A stretch of 64,000 nucleotides of DNA from Spongospora subterranea f. sp. subterranea. Its lineage: Eukaryota > Endomyxa: Phytomyxea > Phytomyxea > Plasmodiophorida. This document shows positions 10,473 to 21,863 of this stretch, piece by piece (position 1 is the first letter of the stretch; each line of letters begins with the position of its first letter). A program made the translations under genes and the position numbers. Location of the stretch: positions 110,527 through 174,526 of the forward strand of contig JAUGWO010000170.1 of the NCBI GenBank assembly GCA_049724395.1, written 5' to 3'. A model generated the notes under the pieces. It had not been told where the DNA came from. It saw only the letters and a list, made by a program, of their open reading frames with translations, and ran no database searches.

Positions 10473-11259
10473 AATAAAATCAGTGTTCGAGATGAGAAAA
10501 TCTTGCCGAACTCATATATTCTTGCATGCGTGAATGGATTTTACGTCCGCGAAATTTATCCCAAAAAAATATTTTCTCCAAGCTGAACTGGTCTTCTAAT
10601 TTTCAAACGTCATCTCTTTGTTTTAAGGGGGTTTTTGTTACGAATAATGTAGTTCCGTTTTAGTGTTTGCAGGATTGTAAGTCTCCCACAAGAGCCAGGC
10701 TTCGTTGGCGTTTCCATAGATTGAAAAAAAAACATCTCCTGGCTTTGATCGTACTTGCTATACGTACTCTGTGAAAAAACGGACGAGAAGCGCGAAAGAT
10801 TTGGAATATCCCGTGGCTTCCACTTTTAGCACTCAAAACGGTCCGATCCGTCATAATCTCATAATCGGCGGCGTTTTCCACAAAAGACAAATATAAAATT
10901 CGAGACTGTGAAGCTTTATAAAATATTATAAAAAATGATGTGTTGACGCTAGATTATTTTTCTCCTCTCTTACAGCATCCTACTTAAATCCGGTTATAAT
11001 CCACAAAAAAACAAAGATCAGAAGCATGTTGGCGTTCTTCAACGACTACTTGTAGAGTTTGCAGCTCGTTGGCAAAGTTTGATTCAATGCAACGATGGAA
11101 TTGATTGATATGTAGGTGACGGTATATAGGCGACCGGCCGGGCTGATCTGGACGGGTCGTCATCAGTTCATAATCGACCGCGCATCGGCGGGACTCCGTG
11201 CTGTTATCGTTCACCTCCCTGTCTCGGCTGCCGGCCGTGTTTCATCTGGGACGATCGGA
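10473..11259. other. Intergenic between the acyltransferase and BRWD genes
   Basis: Two minus-strand open frames (10660-10890 and 10984-11214) both contain a DYE(I/L)MT motif next to similar DNA (about 10845-10875 and 11140-11190), hinting at a small local duplication, but neither begins with ATG and no gene model holds. The start is AT-rich and carries AATAAA-like motifs just after the acyltransferase stop. Confidence 0.25.
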
Positions 11260-14200
11260 ATGGATACGATCGACGCAGGTAATGCCATTCCGCTGTCAGG
11301 ATGATGACTGGGCCCCTGTTCTCCCTCCACTCTGTTCATTCATGTGTTGTTACGCCAGTCACCATCGTTTCAATCTGTCGATGTTCATTCTTTTCATTCC
11401 TGTTTTGTTGCGGTTGTTTATAAGGGCGAGCATTGCTGATGACGGCTTGTATGCTCAGAGACATTGACCTTGATCCTGCATCATTTGCGGGGACAGCCAG
11501 TGCTGGCGTCGGTTACTGCAGAGCTTGAAAGGCAAATCGTTGCTGCAAGACTGCTAGGACATGGTCAACGATGGGATGGTCAAAGCTTCGTCAACACATA
11601 TGAGGATTTGGTAAGCGTTGAACGGGTGACCCTCATGTGTTGTCAAAATGACTTGACTTTATAACTTCGTTTTCTGGTTTAATTTCAAGTTGGTGTCTGT
11701 TATCAGCTGCTCTGTTTCTACTTTTTTCTGCGAAAGATGCTTGTTTTTGTTGTGCCTAACCTTAAACGGTTTCAGACGAGGCGGTTTCTGCCAATCAACG
11801 TGACACTCCGAGATCGCATCCTATCATCTGGGCCTCAATTTTCTCCACGACCATCTTGGATCGGGTTAGTTCACGAACGGAAAAACAATCGTATCAGTAT
11901 TTTGCATCGACTGGCGGAACGACAATCGTCAGGGAAAAATATCCGGTGTCCTCCATCTCTTTGGCGGTATCGGCATTTGAAGACCGTCCACGGACATCAA
12001 GGTCCCGTTTTTTGTATTGCGTTTGACAGAACAGGGAAACGGATCATTACAGGTACAAACCCACCTGGAGCAATATAGTGGAATATAATCGTGCTCTTAA
12101 GGTTCGGATGATACGCAAGTTAAAATCTGGAGGACATGTGACATTGCGTTAGAACATACGCTTGTTGGACATACATCCCCTATAAGTGATGTGTCAGTAT
12201 CAATCTGTAACACTATTGTTGGATCGGCATCAAGTGATGGAACATGCCGATTGTGGTCGTTGGAAAAAGGCTTTATCTTGAAAATCATTGACGTCAGGGC
12301 AGATGTCAGCAACGTCATGCTCGTGTCAGTCTTTCACAATTTGCTCATTATCATCTCTGCAGATCTCAAGGATTGTATTTCTTCCTGGGTTTATGATCTG
12401 TACGGCTATGGATGGACGAGCATTTGCAAAACCAATGGATTCCGAATTTGAAGCGAGTATTCTTGCTTCACCCAGCCCTGCACCAGACAGTTCTTCCTGC
12501 GAAGCGTTGTCTATCAGTGTTAGCCGATGCCAATCGATATTCGGTATCGGATATAGCAGTGGGCACGTTTGCATATTCTCTGTTAACATGCTTCGCGACG
12601 GTCTTATGTTTGCCTCATCGGATATCGATCTTAGCGTTTCAGGCGAAATTGTACGATACTTTCGTTAAGCTTGAGAGGTGGCCTTACTGGTTTTAGGTGA
12701 TGATAACTTTCAACAGCGGTTTTCCAGAATCTTCAGAATATCCGCTTAAGCTTGCTGTTGGAAGTAATGATGGACGTGTTCATATATTGTCGTGCAATCC
12801 AGATGGTGTTTTTGAGATGGAACATGTTCTAGGGGAAAGGTACGCTTCTCACGAATGCACTACCATTTATTCGCTAACTGCACCAACATACAGACTTGCG
12901 GAGCCTTCCGCGAGCATCGTCGTTGTTGCCTGGGCAGATATGGATAAGAGACTAGTGACAACAGATCAGAATTCCGTACAAATTTGGAATACAAATACTG
13001 GTATGGGTCATAAGCTGGTTACATGTATTGATGTTTCATACTTTGTCTAGGCCAATTATTATTGCGCCAAGAGCTGCATCCAACAGGCTGTGATATCCTG
13101 TCCATGTGTGTACAACCACTCGTCACTAATTTGTTATTTACTGTCGCGCTTGACGGGTCGGCTATTTTGTCCGATGTAACAGATGGGAAAATACTCTATC
13201 GTTTCCCAGCTACTGATACGTGTAAACACTTGTATTTTTCCAATATGGGTGTCATTCACATTTTTGCGCAGACCAACTCATGGATTGCGCTTTCTCGCAT
13301 GACGGAAACTATATATGTAACTTTTTTTTTTCTGTTTTCCCGTATGCTTATAATGCTCCAGGTGCCACCAGCGATATGGGCCGTCTCGTCGTGTTTGGAA
13401 CCGGATCACGTCGGCGCCACTTTACCACTCCTGAAGCACAGTTTTTTTCCTTTGAAAATGTATTTTTTGCGTCTCATGTTGTCAATAGTTTTAACTACCG
13501 ATTTCAGCACCATGATGGAGTAAGACCTGTTCCTGGCGCTCGCATTCTTTGCAATGCGGATTTTGAAATTTATTCGCGGCAACCGCGGCACTTGGGTGTT
13601 TTTCCCTCAGGTGATTTATCCGAAGCTGGCAGCGATGCCGATGTTGAACAAGCTGTTCCTGAAATTTCGCGGTTCGACGCATTACCCATAAGGACTGAAG
13701 AGTTTTTTGATGGTGCTCATGGCGAGGATCTTGGGGGCCCTGTTTCAAGGGAAGATGACGTGATAGTGCAGAATGTGGAAGAACGTGATGGAGCTTCAAG
13801 TTTATCTTCTTTCTCTGACGACGACGATCTCGATAGCGCAGGTCGCAGATCTAATTGGGGATCTCCCTTTGTTGGTGATGAGATCACTGGTCCACGTCAC
13901 CGTAGGAGGTTGCGTTCAATGCAGGGGGCTGGTTCAGGGAGCGAATCCGATTTACCTGTCCGAAGGCGAAGAGTTCTTCGTGTTGGCCACGAAACGGACA
14001 GCAACCGAGCAATGGTTTCTCAAAGCCGCAGACACCGACTCCACAGGAGGTCGACTCTTCGCATCACCAGAGCAGATGGTCATGAAAGGCACACTCGCAG
14101 TTCTGGCCGCGTCAACGTTGAGGCAGCGTCAGCGTCTCGTTCCTCACGATCCAGACGTCGCCCAAATTATTCTCGTGGCTCTCGTTCCCGAATCTCTGAA

Positions 14201-15871
14201 TTGAGAAGTGCTTTATCGTCGCGCTCACCTGTGGTTGAGCATGATAACTGGGTCACGACGGTATCACCACGTCGTTCACGATCTCAAAGCCAGTCGCTGG
14301 CACGAAACGAACCACAATCAACCCGTCAATCTCGCTCGCAGCGTCGCGAGTCAGGCTCACGGGTGTCGTTGTTCTCACCACCTCGTTCCCGTTCGCAGGT
14401 TGAAAATGAAGCCCCTCGTCGATTGTCGTTACGTCGACGAGAGGTAATATCTCCGGAACAACGTGCTGAGAGGTCTCCTCGTATACGGCGGTCCCCGATA
14501 TCTTTCCATCGCTCCGTTACATCCTCGGAAAGCGACGACAATATTATTATTCGTCATCGTAAAAGAACACGCGTTGATTGCTCAGATGGTGCTTCTCTTG
14601 CTGTAAGTATCCATTGGGTTGAACTGAATATACTTTTAATCAGAGTGTAGGTCTCATTATCCAGCGCAATTCCAGGAGATAGTCAATGGTTGCAGTTCGA
14701 TCAACTTCCCTTTGAACAAATCATCCCTCAGAGAGGAGATCAAGTTGTGTACTTGCGTGAAGGTGCGTTGCCTGTCAATTGTTGTTGTTTTCTGTACATC
14801 AATCTGTGTTCACTCGTGCAGGACATTGGAGTTTCATCACGAGCCTTCCCTTATCTCTAAGTAATGAACTTCCAGCTTGGCCATGGGGCGACACTGACCA
14901 GTTGGACGTCGATGATCTCCGTTGCATTATCAGCAAAGTCGAGTTTAAACTACCACCACCTTCACTGAGACGACGGTATCCCGTTGCTTCTATACTCACC
15001 CTTACCCCCATTGAACAAGGTTATTGCGAACCTTTCATCGTTCCTCTTTTTCCGATCAATCAGCCCGATTATATCGTTTCTCAAGAGGTTTTTGAGGAGA
15101 GTTCCGAAAGAAATTGGCAGAGCGGCGAGCGATTTCAGGTAACTCTCTATTTTTGCTTTTTTGTTGACTTCGCTGAACTGTTTGGAAGATTTATTACGCA
15201 GACAGTAACGCGTGGTTCAGCGGAACAATAGTTGATCGAAATTTGCAATCCCTGTGGAACTCGGTCACTGTTCGTTTAGATCGCGATGCCGGAGATAACT
15301 CGGTTGACCTCATTTTCACGCGGAGACAACGGCATCAGCAAAGCGCTAACTTCGAGGATGTTTGTCACTGGGAATTGAAACCTCTTCAGTCCTCTGAGAA
15401 GCGTCGTGCTCGCAGAGGGACGCTGACACCTGGACTAAGTCAGCTGTGCCCCATATTAATTATGACCAACGTTTGAAACTTATTATCACAGGCCGAGGTC
15501 TTCGCATCGTTTCTCGAGCAATGCTTTCTTCGTCCTTTTCTCAGTTTATTGAGCCAGTATCGGTGTCTGATTTTCCATTATATCCCTGCATGGTGCCAGT
15601 CCCAATGGATTTATCGCTGGTAGAGCGCCGACTGCGTAATAATTATTACAGACGGTATTCTCGTTATTGTTTTGCATCTACATGTTTTTTTCTGACTTGC
15701 CATTCGTTGCCAAGGGTCGATGCTCTTATAGATGATTTGCGTTTAATTGCGAGCAACGCTGTATTGTTTAACGAACCGAATTCTCAAATTGTTCAAACAG
15801 CCAATGAGACCATCGAGGAATTGGTCAGCTCGATTCTAGACCCGTCGTCATCGTCAAGCGGATATCTGTGA
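11260..15871 (+). CDS. BRWD/PHIP-type WD40-bromodomain protein
   Basis: About 14 exons with short introns; start chosen at the ATG at 11260 because its 19-nt exon joins in phase to TLTLILHHLRGQP. The family's landmarks appear in order: an N-terminal helical region with QRWDGQSFVNTYEDL; the phrase TVHGHQGPVFCIAFDRTGKR opening the WD40 propeller; GSDDTQVKIWR and GSASSDGTCRLWSLEKG; later blades with VGSNDGRVHIL and MDCAFSHDGNYI; then TPEAQFFSFEN. A roughly 350-residue Arg/Ser-rich, disordered insert follows (13.5-14.6 kb). Then come the conserved GDQVVYLREGHW block, the NAWFSGTIV / HWELKPL cryptic Tudor-like region, and one bromodomain (SQFIEPVSVSDFPLYPCMV, PMDLSLVERRL, NAVLFNEPNS). The family reads histone marks and, in PHIP and BRWD1-3, acts as a CUL4-DDB1 receptor. 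Vertebrate members have two bromodomains; only one is visible here. Some exon joins between 12.6 and 13.3 kb are inferred. Confidence 0.9.
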
Positions 15872-16093
15872 AACTCTATATAATTGTATAACCTATTATT
15901 TATAAAACTGCTCATCGTCACATATAGATCTCGTTCGTCGACCCCATTCGCATTACCACTTTTCCTGACGCAGTTTTCACAGTGCTGTGCCCATAACATT
16001 TGTAGGAGCGCGGTGCGTCACCGGTCGTCTCTGACGGCCGACTTGTTTTCGATCGGGTAATGGGACGTCGGCTCAGAACAAGACGATTCAGTG

Positions 16094-17793
16094 ATGGCGG
16101 TGGAGTTGACCGATGATATCAAGAGACGAATCTCGGAGCAGTTCAAGACGAAGCTGCCTCCTAACTACGAGTTCGATGAGACGTCGTTCATCGAGTTCAT
16201 CATGCTGTTAGTCATCAATGGGGTCGGTATTTTTTGAGATTTTGACAATGATTTTCTTATCATCGGTTCAGAGAACCAAATCGCAAATTCAGCGAGAGAT
16301 GACACCGTTTGTTGGTGGTGCTTCTGCGGCACTTGTGGATTGGCTTTGGTCGGCATTGACGGCAGTTAGGTCGGCTCCTGGGAGCCCGATCAAGAAGCGA
16401 AAATTATCCTCGGTTGTGCTGGCGGCATCTGCCCCCCTACCGCAGCCTGCCGCCAAGGCCAATCGCGCTGCTCGTGGTGGAGTAGCGCCTTCCCGCATCC
16501 TATCAGCTGCCGTCAAAGACGCCACGAGGTCTACGAAAGACGCTCCGAAGCCTGTGCGACGAGCTCCTTCCCTAGTGCGACGAGCCCTTTCCCCCGTGCG
16601 ACGAGCCCCGTCCCCCGGTTAAACAACCCACAGCTAATCTGACAACGCGCCATCGTGTCATGAGATCACCAGAAGTGAAAAAGCGTTCCAGAAAATCTTT
16701 ATCTCCAATTCGCGATCCATCACCCGTGCTTAGCCTGAAAACCGGACGACGCCGCGTCGTGCCAGTTAATGGATCATCTTGTACGATAACAATCAGAAAC
16801 ACCAATGTGATGGCCGCTGCAGTGCCGATTTTCAATCAATCACTCGAAGATGTGGCGAATGTTCAGAATGTCAAACCCAACGAGCCTGAACCGAACTCAA
16901 CCGTCGCGTTCACTCCACAGACTTCCGATAAACCCACGAAGAAGCCAATCAGGTGCGCTTTCTGGCCTGCTTGTGAGAAAGGCACTGCCTGCGCCTTTAC
17001 TCATCCGAGTGAACCGGTAATCTTTCGATCATATGTTCTGTTGGCGACAACGTTTTGGTATTGATGGAGTCACGAACAGTTTTGATGTGTTTTTCTCAAT
17101 TTCCTGTCGTATCTTGATTTATATTCTGTTGATTTTTTGGTCGTAACTTCTGTAGTATTCTACCCCTAGGGTGTTTAGTTTTTCACATAACTTTGGCTGA
17201 CGTTTGGTTTGCTCAGTGTAAATTTTGGCCTCGCTGTACCTTTGGATCCAAGTGTCTATATCTCCACAATCAGGTAATTTGTCCTACATTTGCCCTTATC
17301 GTTTTCGTGTTTGGCATGACCTTTTTTCTCACGATCATCCCATTTTGCATTCGTTTTCCCCATGGATTGGCATTTGACATCAGCCTTTCTGTTGCAGCCT
17401 TTACCATCAGGTACTCGACTGAAGCAAGCTCCAACCGCGTGCAAGTTTGGATCCTCATGCACCAGAACGGATTGTAAGTTCGCTCATGATCGGAGGACTC
17501 CGAAGGCGGTGAGCAATATGAGCTCGGCGCCCGCATCGTCAGGTTCGTGCCGGTATGATCCACGGTGCACTAAGATCGCTTGCCCATTTCTTCATCCTAA
17601 ACGCGACTCTTCCGGGTTTTTCAATTCTGCAATGCGGGATGACGATGATGACGGATTTGTTGAGGACGACGAGCACGACGATATCACATTGGTTCTATCG
17701 AACTCATTGCCGAGGACGCCACCTCAGTCCTCGTTTGATCCCATAACCGTTAACAGCCAGGATGGTTTTCACGGTCCTGTTAATTCAGCCTAG
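16094..17793 (+). CDS. Nab2/ZC3H14-type CCCH zinc-finger poly(A)-binding protein
   Basis: Five or six exons. The N-terminal exon and its continuation give a PWI-like fold as in Nab2/ZC3H14: ISEQFKTKLPP, FIEFIMLLVING joined to RTKSQIQREMTPFVGG, and LVDWLWSAL. A basic linker with repeated VRRAPSP units and a PIKKRK nuclear-localisation-like cluster follows. Four closely spaced CCCH fingers come next: CAFWPACEKGTACAFTH, CKFWPRCTFGSKCLYLH, CKFGSSCTRTDCKFAH and CRYDPRCTKIACPFLH. The C-terminus is acidic. Family members bind poly(A) with tandem fingers and control tail length and mRNA export in the nucleus. Vertebrate ZC3H14 has five fingers and yeast Nab2 seven; a further finger could be hidden in the intron-rich 17.0-17.4 kb stretch, but I see four. 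A 55-nt intron near 16618-16672 restores the frame between the VRR repeats and KKRSRKSLSP. Confidence 0.85.
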
Positions 17794-17916
17794 TTGTCGA
17801 GTATTGTGCACTGTAAATTTTACTGATTACAATTCGACCCATATGTCAAAAGTAATTATATGTGGCTTTAATCTCTCCCAGTAGACATGATAGGGCGGTG
17901 TCCGCTTAAATATATT

Positions 17917-19571
17917 TTATTGTGGTTCTGATTTTGGATGGGCTGTCGACGACGTTTGTAATGGGTATGGCGACGATATGTCTGAGGCAGGTGTTGGCGA
18001 TTGCTCCGGCGCCAATGTAGGTATCGGCGATGAGTCGGTCGCCAGTGCGGGTGACGGATCGGTGACCACGATTGGCGATGGGGTCATATCACTCAGAAGA
18101 TCGGAGGAGGGAGAAAAATCAGGAGGAAAATATGGGGGCAATGATATGCTTTCATGGTTGATGAAGAACTGGAACACGTCGCTCAGGGATATGATTCCCA
18201 ATACGATTTTGTCTTCATCCAGTACAATACACGCATGCTTCCGGCTGGATAACAGCAGCGAGAACATCTTCTCCAGCGATGTCGACTTTGTAATCGTCAC
18301 CATTCGGTTCTGAATGGCAAATCGATCAACAATTGAAATAATGAACGGAATCTGACCATTGCTATTAAAACAAATATATTGCCTCCATGAAGGGCAATGT
18401 CAACAATGAAATGGGCAAACTAAAAAGACGGTAACCGATGCTCGAACAGTATCACCTCTCGGACGGCGACAATCTCCACAATAGGCATCGCAAACATGTC
18501 GTAAGTCATATCCAAGGCAAGATACCGAACATCACTCCTGGAATACGCATCGATGTAGTGTCCATTTTCATCAACAATAGGGATGGCAGGGGTACGATTT
18601 AATCTCAGAATTTTTAAAACGTCAATAAGCTTTGTAGAACCGAGCGTTGTCAGACACCGATCATTGTAACTGCCGACAGGAAGGTCTACAACCTAAACCC
18701 AGTATTTCAATAAAACATCTGAAATAGTGATGCCTAAAAATTAAATGGAGGTTATTTCACGAAATCAGAGCACCACGAGATAATACTGCAAATTGTGATG
18801 AAGTGAAGTAAACCCTTCAAGTATCGAAAACTGAAGACGCATACCTGAATTTGTTCAAGCAACCCAGACTGTCCTCGTTCTTCAAGCTGATGTAGAATGA
18901 AGCGAAGAATGCGCTGCAGGTTGTTGATGCAGAGGACGACATTTTCGGGAACCAGCTGCATCACCGGCAAACGGTGAATATTTCGTACAACAAGGACGCG
19001 AACCCCATCGAGAAGCAAATCTTGAGGCAGGGCGTATAATAACGATGAAGTGGGAGGTTGATGATTACATTCTTGCGAACCTTTTGTACACGCACCTGCC
19101 TTCAGCTCATTCCATTGCCGGACTGTATATGCGCCGAGCTTTGAGGCGAATTTACTGCTGGAATCTCGGAATTCATTGGAATCGTGGAAGTGTAAAAGGA
19201 TAGCATTCTTGGACAGTGTTTTAGAATTAGAACGCTACAATACCATGACTTGCTTACGAAATCAGTGACGGTTATCATGCCTGAGTAGTCGGCGACACGA
19301 GAATCCCAAACTGGAGCGCATTTGATATCTATTGTTGAAGAACTTTAGTGGGATGAAGAATTTGATTGATGAAAGCGGATTGACCATGTTCAATGAGCCC
19401 GAAGAAGGCATGCTTTATGGCCAATTCGGAGTCGAACACAACGACTTTACCGCTGTCCGGCACGACATCCATGCACGTGAACGATTTCAGAATATCGTAG
19501 GTGGCGTCCCTGAATTTGATGACGTTGTCCGCCAGTTGCGCCGGCATGAACGACGACGGGGATGGCGGCAT
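17917..19571 (-). CDS. AMP-activated protein kinase gamma subunit (SNF4 family)
   Basis: Minus-strand gene with about five short introns. All four CBS repeats can be followed. CBS1 reads YDILKSFTCMDVVP, VVVFDSELAIKHAF and, after an intron, KCAPVWDSRVADYSGMITVT, the classic gamma-subunit pattern. CBS2 has LLLDGVRVLVVRNIHRLPVM. CBS3 has GSTKLIDVLKILRLNRTPAI and PIVDENGHYIDAYSRSDVRY. CBS4 has MVTITKSTSLEKMF and KHACIVLDEDKIVLGIISLS. AMP and ATP bind between these repeats to control the kinase, which senses low cellular energy. The C-terminal 65 residues are a Pro/Ser/Asp-rich tail with repeated SPxP units, unlike the usual end of the family. Start taken at the ATG at 19571 in the first exon with CBS1; a 5' exon upstream is possible, so the N-terminus is provisional. 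Confidence 0.88.
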
Positions 19572-20588
19572 GAAAGCCGTTCGAATAGTATTAACCGCAA
19601 AACGGCGATGAAATGAACATAAAGAAATGAAACCGATATCGTAAATGTGCGAACTGCAACAGATTATTGGGTTACACGATGAGAGAGAGACTGGCTCAAC
19701 AAGAAAATGCGCAACATTTAATGCGGGTACCGATTGGCTGTTGGCGTTGGCCAAGATCAGATTGTTATTGTGTCTCTAGAGGATTGTTGAATCGAACGGC
19801 ACCCTTATCGCTACCTGTAATCAAAAGCAATCCCACGCTGGTGTATTGAACCTATGGGAGTGCTAGTGATGCTAACGAACAAGGGGAGCGATAAAATGAT
19901 GGAACGGTGGAATAGCAGAGGTGACGGGAACCGAGCGAGTGTCAGGGATTCAAGGAATTAATCATCAACCAACGATGAACCGATGAGCAATGATAAGGGA
20001 GCAATTCGACCTCTGGGAAACCCAATGGAAGTCCCCAATCGGGTGGCTGTTGTAGTGACAATTCATGCTGCTGCTTTGACAGTTTCAGGTGGGATTATTC
20101 TGTCAATTGCTAATCGTGTCAGAAAGATGCCAGAAATGTAACAGATGGTTCCAAACAAGTATATCGAAACATCCAAGGCAGTTCTTCCAATAGCAAACTG
20201 CCTTGCTAGATTCCTCGGCGGATTGTTTCGGGATCTCTTTCGCTAATCAAATATATAATGGCAATATTTGTTTTTCGTACTGGCCAACTGTGAATCACGT
20301 TTTTCGGAGATATCAAGGAGAAATTCCACTTGGGTCATGGTTCGCAAATTTTGGAGTTTCAAATCGATGGACAATTCTCGAGATAGCCAACCGATTTCGT
20401 TCAATGAAGTAAATCGGTTGCCCGACGACCTATTGATCACTACTTCATTAGCATAGAAGAATCGATGCACCGTATCATTGTCTCAGTTTCAGATTGCTAA
20501 GTTGAAAGACTCCGATCAATATCAGCCGAAACCAGACTTTTCCTGTGCATGTGTTTCACTGTTGTATTCATTAAGGACAACTTAAACA
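19572..20588. other. Probable 5' region of AMPK gamma; no separate gene seen
   Basis: One kilobase between the AMPK gamma start and the 3' end of the glycine cleavage gene. It may hold a 5' untranslated exon. No frame here has a recognisable domain. Confidence 0.25.
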
Positions 20589-21295
20589 CTAGTGTTTCGA
20601 TGTAAATTCGATATAATCCTTATCTTCCATCATGGAATTAATCTCTGTCTCGGCGCCAGGTGAAAGCTTCATTTTTATCATCCATCCCGCCCCTTCAGGG
20701 TCATCGTTAATCATTGCCGGATTTTTTAGCAGTTCATCATTTACTTCTGCAATTTCACCAGATACTGGCGAATAAACATCACTTGCAGCTATACAGATAG
20801 ATACAATCAAATGTTAATCAAGAACGTGCTTGCGGGCAAGGAATCAAAGACACTGCTTATTATCAACAACATGAAATAAAGATATGCGTTCGAACTGGGA
20901 TACCTTTAACACTTTCGACTGAGCCAAAAACGTCTCCCGCCTTAAAAGTGCTTCCAACCCTTGGTAAATCGACGTACACAACATCGCCAAGTTCACCCTG
21001 TAAAACGGGTTTTACATGATCAGCATTAACAAACATGTAGGGCAAACAAATGTTGAAAAAGGGAGCAAAAGGGCTTGGCTGAAAACTGGAGGCAATTTTT
21101 TGGATGAAAAAATAGACGGTTTTGCCGAGGCAAAGAGCATACCTGGGCAAAATGTGAAATCCCAACATTTCCGGTTTTCGAGTCAACCCATTCATGGGTT
21201 TTAGAATATGCCTTAGACGAAAATGTCCTGCCTCTGTGTGCAGTATTGCGTAGAGGCAACGCCATTGACCGCAATACGCACGTTAAAACAGACAT
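20589..21295 (-). CDS. GCSH: Glycine cleavage system H protein, mitochondrial
   Basis: Three exons: 21143-21295, 20904-20997 and 20589-20788, joined in phase; about 148 residues, usual for the precursor. The H protein carries the lipoyl arm that shuttles the aminomethyl group between the P, T and L proteins in mitochondrial glycine breakdown. The first exon starts [17 protein letters not shown], an Arg-rich amphipathic mitochondrial presequence, then YSKTHEWVD and VGISHFAQ. The second has [15 protein letters not shown] and [11 protein letters not shown], where the lysine of ESVK is the lipoylation site, at the end of the exon. The third has [28 protein letters not shown] and a terminal helix. 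All key parts present. Confidence 0.93.
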
Positions 21296-21863
21296 TTTTT
21301 ACGGCTATGGGCACGACGGGAGATGATGAATGAAGATGAAGTGGCGCCATCGCAACTGACAACCACTTATACTGTATACGAGAAACGTACTTTTGCAACT
21401 GTCCGGCTGTTGTGGTGCACATAGGTACGCCGCGCTCAGTCAGACAGTGGGCACTCCTTTGACGCACACAAGTGCGAACTTGACTGAGTGTACATGTCAC
21501 CGATGACACGGCGTGGCCAGTAACACGAAAGAGGAGCCAAAACATGCGGCGAAAAAACACGGGCCTGTCTCGTTTACTGCATCAGTGGATCAGGCCAGTC
21601 GCAAGTGGACAAAATCAAATTCGCGGTTCGATCAGAATCTGCTGTTGTTCACGGCGCATCCCTCTGAAAAAAATCAACGGCTACCTACCGTCGATTGAAA
21701 TGCACATGACTTTAGGTTTTACTAAACGTGGTTTGCTAGCATTGAGTTTATCTAAGTGTCGTTCATGTCAGAATAGGAGATATTAAATAAGAAGCCACAC
21801 AGGCCAACTGTGGCGGTAATCATTGCTGTTGAGAAGCGCGTTATGGAGAATGCACGAGTTGCA
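21296..21863. other. Intergenic with a possible short gene
   Basis: Two overlapping plus-strand frames occur at 21513-21786: an 80-codon frame from the ATG at 21544 (MRRKNTGLSRLLHQW...), and a frame reading KHGPVSFTASVDQASRKW without an ATG. Neither has a domain. Divergent to the glycine cleavage gene, so one may be a real small transcript; unsupported otherwise. Confidence 0.2.

Noticed and set aside
13773-14204. A 143-codon plus-strand frame inside the BRWD gene
   Set aside because: It overlaps the Arg/Ser-rich exon, which is open in the correct frame and continues the conserved protein; the other frame is a shadow.
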